Notes: generated by a model from the sequence alone, not told the origin. Positions 9,560 to 18,449 are shown, counted from the first letter of the stretch. The stretch: DNA of 37,550 nt from an uncultured Pirellula sp. (GCA_903930765.1 CAIYZV010000322.1:1-37550); one strand, 5' to 3'. Program-made: numbers and translations.

Positions 9560-10374
9560 CAGGGTTCGACTCCACGTTTGATCACCGAGAGACAGTCATC
9601 GGCGGAAATCAAGATTCGGCGATTGTCTTCGGTGGAGACCAGCAGTTGGTGAGCTAGCAACTCCACGGCAATTACTTTAGCACGTCCATCTTTCGTCACA
9701 ATGTCGCTTCCCGCGGGTGGGAGCTTCTTGACGAGCTCCTCGTAGTGATCGTGCTCGTACCGGAGGCAGCACTTCAATCGCCCGCATCGGCCGGAAATTT
9801 TATTCGGGTCCAAGGTTGCTTTTTGGAGTTTTGCCATGCGCATCGAGACCGGCGGCATTTCGGAGAGATGCGTGTTGCAACAAAGGGGCTTGCCGCAATC
9901 CCCGTAATCCCCGAGGAGTTTGGCTTCATCTCGAGCGCCGACTTGTCGCATCTCAATCCGCGTGTGGTATTTCGCGGCGAGTTTCTTCACCAATTCGCGA
10001 AAGTCGATACGATCGTCCGCGGTGTAGTAGAGCGTCAACTGCTCGCCACCGATTATTCGTTCGACATCGACCAAGTCCATTTTCATCCCCATGCCTTCGA
10101 TGATTGACTTGCAATCGTCAAAGTCCTTGGGGATCGCATTTTGGAGTCGTAGACACTCCTTTTGATCTTCCTCGGAAGCGAGGCGTTGGATCGAGCCACT
10201 GGAGAGATTCGCCGAGGCGGCCGCGTTGGCTTCCGTAATTTCGATGAGGACTTCTCCCCGTTCCAAACCTCGGTTGGTTCGGGCGATAACGATGTCCCCG
10301 CGTTTGTGCTCCGCGCGTGCATTCATCGCGTACAGCGAGCGATTGATACCGCAGCGAACAACATAACGCGACAT
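9559..10374 (-). CDS. PSP1 / RicT (YaaT)-family protein
   Basis: The 271-residue protein has the PSP1 C-terminal domain. Cysteines at 160, 165, 166, 197, 202 and 203 (GDYGDCGKPLCCNTHL and GRCGRLKCCLRYE) are the conserved set of the RicT/YaaT family. In Bacillus RicT forms a complex with RicA and RicF that carries Fe-S clusters and affects RNase Y-dependent mRNA maturation, sporulation and competence. No ricA or ricF is seen here. The start at 10374 lacks an obvious Shine-Dalgarno sequence. The gene is tightly coupled to the Verruco-Plancto protein downstream and 91 bp from the RDD gene upstream. Confidence 0.92.
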   Translation of the reverse strand: MSRYVVRCGINRSLYAMNARAEHKRGDIVIARTNRGLERGEVLIEITEANAAASANLSSGSIQRLASEEDQKECLRLQNAIPKDFDDCKSIIEGMGMKMDLVDVERIIGGEQLTLYYTADDRIDFRELVKKLAAKYHTRIEMRQVGARDEAKLLGDYGDCGKPLCCNTHLSEMPPVSMRMAKLQKATLDPNKISGRCGRLKCCLRYEHDHYEELVKKLPPAGSDIVTKDGRAKVIAVELLAHQLLVSTEDNRRILISADDCLSVIKRGVEP

Positions 10375-10465
10375 GGAGAGGATTTTGAAAAAAAGGAGGG
10401 GAGAAGTAGGAATCGTCCCGCATCATCTTACCCGCAATCTTTCTCGATGGGTATCTCGAGAGCTT

Positions 10466-11065
10466 TTAGGGGGTCAGGTCGATGACCGTTGTGTTGGCGA
10501 TCAGGTCGTGGATACAGCGACGGTCCTCTCGGAGGACGTAGAAGCTATCGACGATAAAATAGATCAAGCCGATGCAAGGTAGACCGGCGATCAGCCCGTT
10601 GACGAACACTCGGAGGACGCCGCAACTGAGGAATCCAGCCGGCGCTCCCGTTTCAAAATCGACGACCTGGGTGTTGACGAAGTACTTGCCAAGCGTCTGG
10701 CTGCGAGTCACGAGGAGCACGATTTGGAGGATAAAAAGAGCCAAACTGCCCAGGATTATGATCGCCCATCCCGCCACCAAGAGGGAGGCGGATGCTGGAT
10801 CCATTTCGACCTCGGCGCCTCCTGCTGCTGCGGACTGATTAGCTACATTGACCACGGCAATAATCATCGGAATGATCGCTGGAACCACGAATAGCAATGG
10901 TACCAATGTGTCGATAAGCCAGCCGAGGAACCGCTTGCCAACGCTGGCGAGTCGCAAGACTTTACCCTCGCGCTGCCGTTCTTCCATGCCGTAACCGGCG
11001 GTGCTCGCCTGATAGGGATTGTTCGCCATGGAGAAGGCATCATTGGGGTTGTTGGTATTCGACAT
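10466..11065 (-). CDS. RDD-family membrane protein
   Basis: The protein is 199 residues with a hydrophilic N-terminus of about 35 residues and then the RDD domain. SVGKRFLGWLIDTLVPLLF has the conserved Arg and Asp in the first membrane helix. A second helix pair follows (AGWAIIILGSLALFILQIVLLV), then SQTLGKYFVNTQVVDFETG, typical of the segment after helix three, and a last hydrophobic segment ending in FYVLREDRRCIHDLIANT. RDD proteins are inner-membrane proteins of mixed or unknown role, some implicated in ion transport. The neighbours, cysC upstream and ricT downstream, do not point to a specific function. Confidence 0.9.
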   Translation of the reverse strand: MSNTNNPNDAFSMANNPYQASTAGYGMEERQREGKVLRLASVGKRFLGWLIDTLVPLLFVVPAIIPMIIAVVNVANQSAAAGGAEVEMDPASASLLVAGWAIIILGSLALFILQIVLLVTRSQTLGKYFVNTQVVDFETGAPAGFLSCGVLRVFVNGLIAGLPCIGLIYFIVDSFYVLREDRRCIHDLIANTTVIDLTP

Positions 11066-11145
11066 ACGATCACCTGTTTTCGCGATAAGAGTTGTTGCGA
11101 TTAGACGTTTCTGTTGGGAGTGTGGTCACCCGGACTGGTAGGCAC

Positions 11146-11826
11146 TCAAGGGCCGGACACGATCCCGTGCTTTTGGAGCATTTTTAATACTTGTTCCGCG
11201 AGTTCGATCGGAGTGGCTGAGCCACCCTGCAATTCGAGTTCAGGAGCCACTGGGGCTTCGTAGGGATCCGAAACACCTGTGAAGTTGGGGATTTTTCCAG
11301 CCAATGCCTGCTGGTAGAGCCCCTTCGGGTCTCGTTGCATGCACACCTCCAACGAGGTGTTTACAAAGACTTCGAAGAAGGGTGTCGATTCTTGGCTCTG
11401 GTCTTGATTTGTGACCCAATTTCGAACGCGATCCCGGTCCCTACGGTAAGGGCTGACGAAAGCCGTCAAGCAAATCAATCCTGCGGAGGCCAGCAATTGT
11501 GTTACCGCACCAACCCGGCGAATGTTTTCTTCGCGATCCTCAGGAGAGAAACCAAGCCCAAAGCGATGGGCGAATGCCTCGCCATGAATCGGGGATAACA
11601 TTTGCGGTGTCGCGCATAGCCCGTGCCGGATGTTGTCACCGTCGAGTAGGTACGAATGAGCACCGCGCGCGACGAGAAGTTGGTCAACCGCGTTTGCGAT
11701 GGTGCTTTTTCCGGATCCGCTCAAGCCGGTAAACCAAACGACACACCCGCGTTGGCCCAGTTTTTCGGCGCGCTGTTGGCTGGATACCGAGGCTTGGTGC
11801 CAGACGACTTTGGGATCCGTAGTCAT
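11146..11826 (-). CDS. cysC: Adenylylsulfate (APS) kinase
   Basis: CysC phosphorylates adenosine 5'-phosphosulfate to PAPS, the sulfate donor for assimilation or sulfation. The 226-residue protein has the P-loop GLSGSGKST, the substrate-binding LLDGDNIRHGLC, FVSPYRRDRDRVR and the conserved lid region DPKGLYQQALAGKIPNFTG followed by SDPYEAP. All catalytic motifs appear intact. It stands alone: no ATP sulfurylase (cysN, cysD or sat) lies nearby. PAPS might serve sulfate reduction or sulfotransferases, relevant in a group rich in sulfated-polysaccharide metabolism, but this is inference. ATG at 11826 is followed quickly by the kinase domain. Confidence 0.95.
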   Translation of the reverse strand: MTTDPKVVWHQASVSSQQRAEKLGQRGCVVWFTGLSGSGKSTIANAVDQLLVARGAHSYLLDGDNIRHGLCATPQMLSPIHGEAFAHRFGLGFSPEDREENIRRVGAVTQLLASAGLICLTAFVSPYRRDRDRVRNWVTNQDQSQESTPFFEVFVNTSLEVCMQRDPKGLYQQALAGKIPNFTGVSDPYEAPVAPELELQGGSATPIELAEQVLKMLQKHGIVSGP

Positions 11827-11833
11827 ATCATCT

Positions 11834-11878
11834 TGTAGCCGTAAGGAGTGTAGCCGTAAGGAGCGTAGCCATAAGGGA
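11834..11878 (-). repeat. 15 bp tandem repeat upstream of cysC
   Basis: Three consecutive 15 bp units, TGTAGCCGTAAGGAG at 11834-11848 and 11849-11863 (identical) and a diverged third at 11864-11878. It lies eight bases upstream of the cysC start codon, between the TerB-like gene and cysC. In one minus-strand frame it would read PYGYAPYGYTPYGY, but that frame overlaps the TerB-like gene and I do not call it a gene. Confidence 0.85.
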
Positions 11879-12000
11879 TTGGTAAAGGGAACCAGTTGTG
11901 CAAGGCTACGCGGGAATAGGTTGGCAACCGACCGGAACAGGAGCCGACCACTTCGTAGCGGACGAGTCCGTTCCCTGACTCGATCATCGCCAATCTCGAG

Positions 12001-12570
12001 CTATTCGAAGTGCAGTGCGGTTCGGATCCGCACCAAGGCTTCTTGTTCGGGTTTTGAGACGGCTCCCCACCCGAGCAGCCCGCCGCTCGCCTCTGCGATT
12101 TCATGAATTTCCGCCATCAGCGTTTGCTTGAGCGATTGCCCTTCGCTGCTCTGCAACGCACCGAACATTGTATCGGCGTAGGTTTCCCACGCGGAGAACA
12201 TCTCGTCGGTTGGTTTTTTGGTGAGCCACGTCTCGAGGAGTTCATCTGCCGCAGAACCCCGTTGGATGTACTTCGACGCGATTGCTCGGACCGCCGTAAT
12301 TTCTCCTGTGTCTGCTTTGCCGTCAGCCCATGCTACTGCGATCAATGGGAAAACACGCATCGCCGCCAAGGATGCTGGCGTAACCCCGAGCTTCAAAAGG
12401 GACTCCAACACTTTGGTGTCGTGGATGCCAGTTGTCTCTCGGATCTTCGAGATCGCATTTTCTTCACCTAGCTTTTGCTTGAGCCCATCGATGAGCTTGG
12501 AATCCAAATTGGAGAAGAATGCATTTTCCAGGGATCGACCTCGGTTCTGGAGTGCATCGGAGTCAGGCAT
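12001..12570 (-). CDS. TerB-like (tellurite resistance family) cytoplasmic protein
   Basis: From ATG at 12570 this is 189 residues, all helical in appearance, with no signal peptide or membrane segment. The stretch MRVFPLIAVAWADGKADTG resembles the acidic helix-turn of TerB-fold proteins, which probably bind metal. Such proteins are linked to stress or membrane-associated signalling, not proven tellurite resistance. The frame extends to 12621, but those 17 residues add nothing recognisable. It is the most upstream gene of a minus-strand series (TerB-like, cysC, RDD, ricT, Verruco-Plancto protein), separated from cysC by 174 bp that include a 15 bp tandem repeat. Confidence 0.7.
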   Translation of the reverse strand: MPDSDALQNRGRSLENAFFSNLDSKLIDGLKQKLGEENAISKIRETTGIHDTKVLESLLKLGVTPASLAAMRVFPLIAVAWADGKADTGEITAVRAIASKYIQRGSAADELLETWLTKKPTDEMFSAWETYADTMFGALQSSEGQSLKQTLMAEIHEIAEASGGLLGWGAVSKPEQEALVRIRTALHFE

Positions 12571-12983
12571 AGCAGCATCAATTCCTTTAATTCGGCCGTT
12601 GGTATGCGAGGCGAAGGCCACGCGGAAATAGTAACCGCAGTAATATACACTCGAAACCGCGGCGGTAACTAGCGGACATACGACTCGGAAGGATTACGCA
12701 ACCTGAGAATTCATGTTCTAATCCTTGGGATGGTACGCTGATCGCGGAAAAGCTTGGCGACCACCGATCCACCCAAGGGGGCTCGGCACACGGTACACCG
12801 GCTGACACGGTTGGAAGTGGGTTCTTTTTCGGAAACCAACACCGCCGACTGCAATCGCCTACCTGGCCAACCAGGAATTATCGATCGCCAGACTTTTCGG
12901 GAGCCCCCCAGTAAATAGCACCCAGTAAATACCACCCAGTAAAAAACCTTCACCGTTGAATCCCTAAAACTGCGACTGAAAAA
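12571..12983. other. Intergenic region between divergent TerB-like gene and leuC
   Basis: This 413 bp space should hold the divergent promoters for the TerB-like gene and leuC. I see no convincing -35/-10 pair, no Leu-codon-rich leader peptide that would suggest attenuation, and no T-box. Open frames crossing it on the minus strand run antisense into leuC and look non-coding. The one clear structure is the 14 bp tandem repeat at 12907-12948. Confidence 0.6.
12907..12948 (+). repeat. 14 bp tandem repeat upstream of leuC
   Basis: Three head-to-tail units starting CCCAGTAAA at 12907-12920, 12921-12934 and 12935-12948. The first two differ at one position and the third drifts to an A-rich end. 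It ends 35 bp before the leuC ATG, where it could lie in the 5' untranslated region or the promoter. Confidence 0.8.
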
Positions 12984-14405
12984 ATGACAACTGCACCGGC
13001 CAAGCCCCGGACGATGTTCCAGAAAATCTGGGACAACCATGTGGTTCACCACGAATCTGGCAAACAAGCAATTCTGTACATCGATTTGCATTTGGTACAC
13101 GAGGTAACCAGCGCTCAAGCGTTCGAGGGTTTGCGTTTGGCGGGACGCCGGGTGCGAAGACCTGAGAAGACGATCGCGACACCTGACCACAATGTGCCAA
13201 CCACCGATCGGTCCCTCCCGATTGCCGACCCCATTGCTCGGCAGCAAGTCGATACGCTTCGGCAGAACTGCAAGGAGTTTGGCGTTCGACTTTACGATTT
13301 GAACGATACCCATCAAGGTATTGTCCACATCATCGGACCGGAACTCGGGTACACGCAACCCGGGATGACGATCGTTTGTGGGGACTCCCACACCGCGACA
13401 CATGGTGCTTTTGGTGCTTTGGCGTTCGGAATTGGAACGAGCGAAGTCGAGCATGTGTTAGCGACACAGACGCTCTTGCAATACACCCCGAAAACCTATG
13501 AATTGCGCATCGATGGGGAATTAGGGCCTGGCGTCACTGCCAAGGATTTGATTTTGTACTTGATCGGCAAGCTGACCACCTCCGGCGGAACGGGGTATGT
13601 TCTGGAGTACACCGGCGAGGTGATCCGCAAACTGAGCATGGAGGAGCGGATGACGGTTTGCAACATGTCGATCGAAGCGGGAGCACGAGCTGGTATGATC
13701 GCGCCTGACCAAACCACATTTGACTACCTTCGTGGCCGTCCATTTGCTCCGAACGATTTTGACCGAGCGGTCGAGATTTGGAGGAATCTCCCCTCCGATT
13801 CGGGAGCTACCTACGATCGTGTCGATCTCTATCAAGGCCGAGATATTGAGCCGCAGATCTCCTGGGGTACGAATCCTGGACAAGTCATCTCGGTTAACCA
13901 ATCGGTTCCTCGTCCGGAGGATTTCGCGGATGAGACGGAGCGGAAATCGACCGCGAGCGCCTTGGAATACATGGGGCTCAAGGCCGGTGTGCCTTTGACG
14001 GAAGTTTCTATCCAGCGCGTATTCATCGGCTCGTGCACCAACGCTCGAATCGAAGATCTTCGAGCTGCGGCAAAGGTCGTAAAGGGGCATCGGGTAAGTA
14101 GTGCCGTCAATGCCATGGTGGTCCCGGGGAGCGGACAAGTCAAACGGCAAGCAGAGTCGGAGGGCTTGGACCGAGTTTTCCGCGAAGCGGGATTCGATTG
14201 GCGCGAGGCTGGTTGCAGTATGTGTTTGGCCATGAACCCAGATCGCCTGGAGCCAGGCGAACGTTGCGCGTCGACCTCCAATCGAAACTTCGAAGGCCGC
14301 CAAGGCAAAGGTGGGCGGACCCACTTGGTATCCCCCGCGATGGCCGCCGCCGCCGCCATCTCCGGTCGATTCACCGATATCCGGCAGTGGGACTACCGCG
14401 CTTAA
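12984..14405 (+). CDS. leuC: 3-isopropylmalate dehydratase large subunit
   Basis: LeuC, with LeuD, isomerises 2-isopropylmalate to 3-isopropylmalate in leucine synthesis using a [4Fe-4S] cluster. The 473-residue protein is full length. The three cluster cysteines are in [13 protein letters not shown] and [11 protein letters not shown], and the aconitase-family stretches [20 protein letters not shown] and ATPDHNVPT are intact. Start ATG at 12984 gives the normal N-terminus ahead of [10 protein letters not shown]. It belongs to the bacterial LeuC type with a separate small subunit, encoded 121 bp downstream. The upstream space has a 14 bp tandem repeat. Confidence 0.97.
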   Translation: MTTAPAKPRTMFQKIWDNHVVHHESGKQAILYIDLHLVHEVTSAQAFEGLRLAGRRVRRPEKTIATPDHNVPTTDRSLPIADPIARQQVDTLRQNCKEFGVRLYDLNDTHQGIVHIIGPELGYTQPGMTIVCGDSHTATHGAFGALAFGIGTSEVEHVLATQTLLQYTPKTYELRIDGELGPGVTAKDLILYLIGKLTTSGGTGYVLEYTGEVIRKLSMEERMTVCNMSIEAGARAGMIAPDQTTFDYLRGRPFAPNDFDRAVEIWRNLPSDSGATYDRVDLYQGRDIEPQISWGTNPGQVISVNQSVPRPEDFADETERKSTASALEYMGLKAGVPLTEVSIQRVFIGSCTNARIEDLRAAAKVVKGHRVSSAVNAMVVPGSGQVKRQAESEGLDRVFREAGFDWREAGCSMCLAMNPDRLEPGERCASTSNRNFEGRQGKGGRTHLVSPAMAAAAAISGRFTDIRQWDYRA

Positions 14406-14526
14406 ACGGGACGAACCAGCTTAAGCATCGAGCTTAAACATAGAGCGTCCGAGCGAGTCTTCTTGAACCAAGCCAAAACCAACATCCTGCATAACGAGAA
14501 ATTGCGAAAACCAATTCTAAAAGTCC

Positions 14527-15123
14527 ATGAAACCATTCACTAAACTCACCGGTACTGTCGCCGCCATGGATCGGGCTAACGTCGACACCGATCAAATCAT
14601 CCCCAAGCAATTCCTAAAGCGGATCGAGCGCTCTGGGTTCGGCCAATACCTGTTCTTCGATTGGCGGTTCCATGAGAATGGCGCAGCGAACCAAGGATTC
14701 GAACTCAATCTGGCCCGGAACTCCGGTGCGACGATATTGATCGCCCGCAGAAACTTCGGTAGCGGTTCGTCCCGCGAGCACGCCGTATGGGCGATCGAGG
14801 ATTATGGCATCCGTTCGATCATCGCTCCTTCGTTCGCCGATATTTTTTACAACAACTGCTTTAAAAACGGTGTGTTGCCAATCACGCTTAGCGAACAGCA
14901 AGTCGAGGAATTGTTCCAACGCCACGCAGACGATGAACGTTACGAACTAACTGTCGATCTTGAGAACTGCACGATCTCAGATGGCAAAGGATTCGTGGCT
15001 TCGTTTGAAGTAGAACCGTTTCGAAGGCACTGCTTGCTCCATGGACTCGATGATATCGGCATGACGCTCGAGCATGAAACTAAGATCACGGCCTTTGAAG
15101 AGAGTCATCCGGTTTTGAAATAG
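14527..15123 (+). CDS. leuD: 3-isopropylmalate dehydratase small subunit
   Basis: LeuD is the swivel-domain subunit that completes the LeuC active site. At 198 residues it is the usual length. [12 protein letters not shown] near the N-terminus and [15 protein letters not shown] carry the substrate-binding loop residues, followed by [16 protein letters not shown], all typical of LeuD. The 121 bp gap after leuC shows short GCTTAA-type repeats at 14400-14437 but no evident terminator, so one transcript is likely. No leuA or leuB is in the window. Confidence 0.97.
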   Translation: MKPFTKLTGTVAAMDRANVDTDQIIPKQFLKRIERSGFGQYLFFDWRFHENGAANQGFELNLARNSGATILIARRNFGSGSSREHAVWAIEDYGIRSIIAPSFADIFYNNCFKNGVLPITLSEQQVEELFQRHADDERYELTVDLENCTISDGKGFVASFEVEPFRRHCLLHGLDDIGMTLEHETKITAFEESHPVLK

Positions 15124-15189
15124 GCATGCAGAACTCGAAAGAAACCGATACCTATTGTTCGCCGCGGCTGCAGTAGTGGGAGGAGTGCT

Positions 15190-15618
15190 ATGGGATCAAC
15201 TCGCATTTTCCAGGCCGTTCCTGTCTTGCAGGTGGCCGATGTGGCTGCAAGTGCGCATTGGTACCGGAATACGCTCTCTTTCGATGCGGATCCATTTCCT
15301 GCCAAGCCGCCTTATCAGTTCGCGATCCTTCGGAATGGGGATACGGAATTGATGCTCCAGCGAGCCGAAAAACCGGCCTCGAGAAATCCTGTCCCCTACC
15401 GTTGGGATGTCTATCTTAGGCTTGAAGGAGGAAGGATCCGAAAGCTCTATGAAGAGCTCTCGGAATTGGTGATCGTCGAAGGAGGACGCATCCAACGACG
15501 GCTTGAACGCATGTTTTACGGCTTATGCGAGTTCGAGATTGTCGATTTGGACGGATACGCCATTTGCCTTGCGGAACCACTTCGGAACGATTCGGATTTG
15601 CCAACACCGGAAGTCTAA
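15190..15618 (+). CDS. VOC (glyoxalase / bleomycin-resistance fold) family protein
   Basis: The 142-residue protein begins FQAVPVLQVADVAASAHWY, the first beta-alpha element of the VOC fold, and ends with a second module (LCEFEIVDLDGYAICLAEP) where the GYxI/CxAE pattern and terminal Glu fit the VOC metal-binding position. Members include dioxygenases, glyoxalases and antibiotic-binding proteins; this one cannot be assigned. The ATG at 15190 is preceded by GGGAGGAG at 15178-15185, a strong ribosome-binding site that settles the start. It is 66 bp downstream of leuD and may share its transcript. Confidence 0.8.
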   Translation: MGSTRIFQAVPVLQVADVAASAHWYRNTLSFDADPFPAKPPYQFAILRNGDTELMLQRAEKPASRNPVPYRWDVYLRLEGGRIRKLYEELSELVIVEGGRIQRRLERMFYGLCEFEIVDLDGYAICLAEPLRNDSDLPTPEV

Positions 15619-15649
15619 GTCGCTCAGCTAATCTAAGTCGTTCAACGAA
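15614..15649. repeat. 18 bp tandem duplication across two convergent gene ends
   Basis: Two imperfect 18 bp units at 15614-15631 and 15632-15649, both beginning TCTAAGTCG. The first contains the stop codon of the VOC gene (+) and reaches the stop codon of the signal peptidase gene (-); the second encodes the last residues of the signal peptidase (LNDLD). Confidence 0.65.
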
Positions 15650-16971
15650 TCGGTGCGGACGCGGGTTCCCGGTGGAAGCGATTCCGTCTGCCGGAGGAGG
15701 CTGTCCAAATCATTCCGTTCGGGAATGACAATGCCGCGCATTTTTTGTGCCTCGATCCTCGTGGAGGCATCCCCAGCGCCTCGCGAATCCTCTGAGATGG
15801 AGACGTTATCGCCGAGCACCACAAATCCATCCGCGGATCGGAAGCGTTGGGAATCGGAGTCGCGATAGCCGCGATAGACGATCCCGCGGTACACCAAGCA
15901 GCGATCGATGGCAGGTTCTCCTTGGAGCGTTTCCATAAAAACAAGTGGAACGTTCGGTGGATCTGTTGAACGCTCTGAGATCAAATCTACGTTGGGTTGG
16001 CCATCAGCAGATTCTGGTTCAGCAGGTTTGAGCACTCGGCCGATCGAATCCCAAGGTAGGGAATAATGATCACCGACGTGAAGTATGCCGTCGATGGATA
16101 GGATTGTCAGCCATTGCGAACTCCAACCGCGATGGTGGGGGTTCGGTGCCACTGAAATGCCGTTCACCCAAAGCTCGGTGGATTCACCGGACGCGATTTC
16201 TAAGTCGCAAAAATATCGACGACTCTCAGGTGCTATGTCGACTCCGGATTGGATCCATCGCAGCCTCAATTTCCACTTGCCATCGATTGCTCCGAGTCGA
16301 AGTGAGACTCCGTAGTTTTGCGCTGGGACGTAGGCATGGCTGTCATGAGCGTTGATAGGAAGATTGTTTTGAAGCGGAGCGTGTATCGATTTAAGGAATT
16401 GATCGAGCGAAGCGGATTGGTTGCCGGCCGACCAATGTCCCATGAGTACGGCTTGACGTAGGAACTGATCCGGTGTCGGTGAGATGAGTTTATCGTTGAC
16501 CCATAGTTGTCCATCGCGGATTGCAACATCTTCGTATGGAAGCCCTACAACCCTTTTCACTTCACGAGGTTGGTCGTTTGCCGTGTTGATGATGACGGTA
16601 TCAAAGCGTTGGATCGGCGAACGGTTCCACCGAAGTGTGCGGTAGGCAATGCGTTGACCGGATGCGATGATGGGTGGGTCTGGTGGTTCTAGCTTTCGGT
16701 TGCAGCCCATGCACCGGACTTCGAAACGAGGGTTCCAGCTATCGACCGCCCAACGATTGGAGAAGTTGCATTCGGGGCAATCGATAACGATACGCGGCCC
16801 CACTAGGGTCGGTTCCATCGAACTGCCCGCTATCTCTGCCAGCAACGGCTCAGATGCTTTGCGTAAGAGCATTAGCCCTGCTAGGGTGACGGCCAAGCAT
16901 AAAAAGACCAGCAGTCCCGTGGACGTGTAAATAAACCAGCGACTCGATCGAACTGGCGGTGGAAGCATCAT
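15628..16971 (-). CDS. Signal peptidase I (S26) with Cys4 insert and large extra domain
   Basis: This 447-residue membrane protease-like protein has one N-terminal membrane helix (about 12-36) and then the S26 core. GSSMEPTL has the catalytic Ser at 51, EVKRVVGLPYEDVAI has the catalytic Lys at 139, and VVLGDNVSISEDSRG (387-397) is the conserved box E. Two insertions are unusual. CPEC (65-68) and CMGC (87-90) form a probable zinc ribbon between Ser and Lys. About 220 residues (roughly 160-380) of beta-rich, Trp-containing sequence separate the Lys box from box E. It should cleave signal peptides, though specialised substrates are possible. The start overlaps the stop of the upstream PQQ propeller gene (ATGATG with TGA), so they are translationally coupled. 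Confidence 0.88.
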   Translation of the reverse strand: MMLPPPVRSSRWFIYTSTGLLVFLCLAVTLAGLMLLRKASEPLLAEIAGSSMEPTLVGPRIVIDCPECNFSNRWAVDSWNPRFEVRCMGCNRKLEPPDPPIIASGQRIAYRTLRWNRSPIQRFDTVIINTANDQPREVKRVVGLPYEDVAIRDGQLWVNDKLISPTPDQFLRQAVLMGHWSAGNQSASLDQFLKSIHAPLQNNLPINAHDSHAYVPAQNYGVSLRLGAIDGKWKLRLRWIQSGVDIAPESRRYFCDLEIASGESTELWVNGISVAPNPHHRGWSSQWLTILSIDGILHVGDHYSLPWDSIGRVLKPAEPESADGQPNVDLISERSTDPPNVPLVFMETLQGEPAIDRCLVYRGIVYRGYRDSDSQRFRSADGFVVLGDNVSISEDSRGAGDASTRIEAQKMRGIVIPERNDLDSLLRQTESLPPGTRVRTDSLNDLD

Positions 16972-18293
16972 CGAGAGCCGATTCGATAGAGTCCACCTTC
17001 CGTCCGAATGACCCAGTCGTTGTCGATAGTCGCATAGGAGGCGAAGGCCCGGCCTGGAAGTTGATTTCGGCTCAGTTCTTCCGGTTGTTCATCGATCCTC
17101 AACACGATCGCTTCGCCACTTTCGCTTTGAAGAAAAACCAAGTTCCCATTGATCGTCGGCGACGCGGAGTAATTACCCCCGATGCGTTTCTGCCAGAGCT
17201 TTTTCCCGTCCGTCGCGCGAACGCCCGTCGCGATACCACCATCGCTCACCATCACCAGTTGATCTCCGACCGGTGCAAAAGATGGAGTGTTTGGGATTCC
17301 TCCCGAGAGGGTCCATCGCACATGCGAATCGGTAACATCACCCGTCCCTGTTGGATCGATGGCTAGGAGTTTTGGGGCCATGTAGCCCGTACTCAAGTAG
17401 ACCAGGCCTTGGTGGAAGAGTGGACGAGGAATGAGCGAGAAACCGTCGTAACGGACCGACCACAGTACGTTTCCCGTATCTGGATCGAGCGACTGCACAA
17501 TGTCGGAGCCTGGAGAGATGATTTGAGATTCTCCGTTCACTTCGATGAGTTGTGGCGTTGCGAATGAAAAAGGTCGCTCGCATTGGATGCCCCGCGGAGT
17601 TCTCCAGACTTCGCGACCCGTTTTTTGGTCGAGGGCGACCGTGTACGAGGCATCGGCCCCATCGCAGGTGAAGACCACCAGTTCCCCAGCGAGAATGGGG
17701 GAACCTCCATTTCCATGGACGGGTGCGTAGACATGATCTCGGTTTTTCCAGATCACCGCTCCGTCGAGGTCGGTGCATGCGGTGCCTTGGTGCCCAAAGT
17801 GCAGGAACAACCGATTGCCCTGCACGACCGGTGTCGGGCTGGCATGGGAGTTCTTGTTATGAATGCTCGGAGCCTTCGCGTCCTGCTCAAAAATCGTCTT
17901 CTCGAACTGAGTTTTTCCGGACTTGCCATCGATGCATATCAACGCCAACGACTTCGAGTTATCGGGATTTTTCTCTGCCGAGTCATCGTCGCATGCGGAG
18001 GTCAAAAAGATGCGATCACCCACGATCACCGGGGATGACCATCCCAGCCCTCGGACGGGGGCGAACCAAACGATGTTCTTTTCTTGGCCAGGTTCTGCGG
18101 ACCACGCAATAGGGAGTTCAGGATTTACCACCATGCCATTCTGCAATGGTCCACGGAATTCGGGCCAATCCCCATGGCAACGGGAACTCGAAGCTCCGGT
18201 ACCTAGTGAGAAGCCGACTAGCGAGACCATAGCAATGAGAATGGTCTTCCAGTTGTGATACCACGGTCGGAGCGGGGTGCTCTTTCGCGACAT
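16968..18293 (-). CDS. Exported PQQ-like beta-propeller repeat protein
   Basis: A 441-residue protein from ATG at 18293. After a basic N-terminus, ILIAMVSLVGFSLGTGASS forms a signal peptide or anchor. The mature part starts GDWPEFRGPLQNG, the WPxFRGP entry motif widespread in planctomycete PQQ-like propellers. Blade repeats with the pattern hydrophobic-DxxTGxxxW recur (DQKTGREVWRT, DPDTGNVLWSV, RATDGKKLWQK). These proteins usually lack evident catalytic quinone-binding residues and may act as scaffolds or sugar-oxidation relatives. The open frame reaches 18818, but the upstream part overlaps the divergent SMP-30 gene and has no signal. It is followed immediately by the signal peptidase gene. 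Confidence 0.9.
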   Translation of the reverse strand: MSRKSTPLRPWYHNWKTILIAMVSLVGFSLGTGASSSRCHGDWPEFRGPLQNGMVVNPELPIAWSAEPGQEKNIVWFAPVRGLGWSSPVIVGDRIFLTSACDDDSAEKNPDNSKSLALICIDGKSGKTQFEKTIFEQDAKAPSIHNKNSHASPTPVVQGNRLFLHFGHQGTACTDLDGAVIWKNRDHVYAPVHGNGGSPILAGELVVFTCDGADASYTVALDQKTGREVWRTPRGIQCERPFSFATPQLIEVNGESQIISPGSDIVQSLDPDTGNVLWSVRYDGFSLIPRPLFHQGLVYLSTGYMAPKLLAIDPTGTGDVTDSHVRWTLSGGIPNTPSFAPVGDQLVMVSDGGIATGVRATDGKKLWQKRIGGNYSASPTINGNLVFLQSESGEAIVLRIDEQPEELSRNQLPGRAFASYATIDNDWVIRTEGGLYRIGSR

Positions 18294-18449
18294 TTCTCGC
18301 GACGCTCGCTTAAAAGCCAGAGACGTAGCAACCGATGCATTGAAGGTTGGCTTTTCACATCGAGTCGTCGAGAGTTGTGTCCCAGGATGCGGAGCGAGCA
18401 TGTATATTGGTCTCATCAGGTGAGTTCTGTGTTTCGAGGAATTGTTTCG

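Noticed and set aside
9556-9580. tRNA T-arm-like sequence GGGTTCGACTCC
   Set aside because: The flanking bases do not form the five-pair T-stem, no acceptor or anticodon arm is found and it lies in the end of the ricT-like gene.
11823-12104. Minus-strand frame with PYGY repeats
   Set aside because: Most of it overlaps the TerB-like gene in another frame; the PYGY pattern is simply the translation of the 15 bp repeat before cysC.
12711-13454. 247-codon minus-strand frame antisense to leuC
   Set aside because: More than half lies opposite a certain gene, the sequence is rich in Arg, Ser and Cys as in antisense frames, and no domain is seen.
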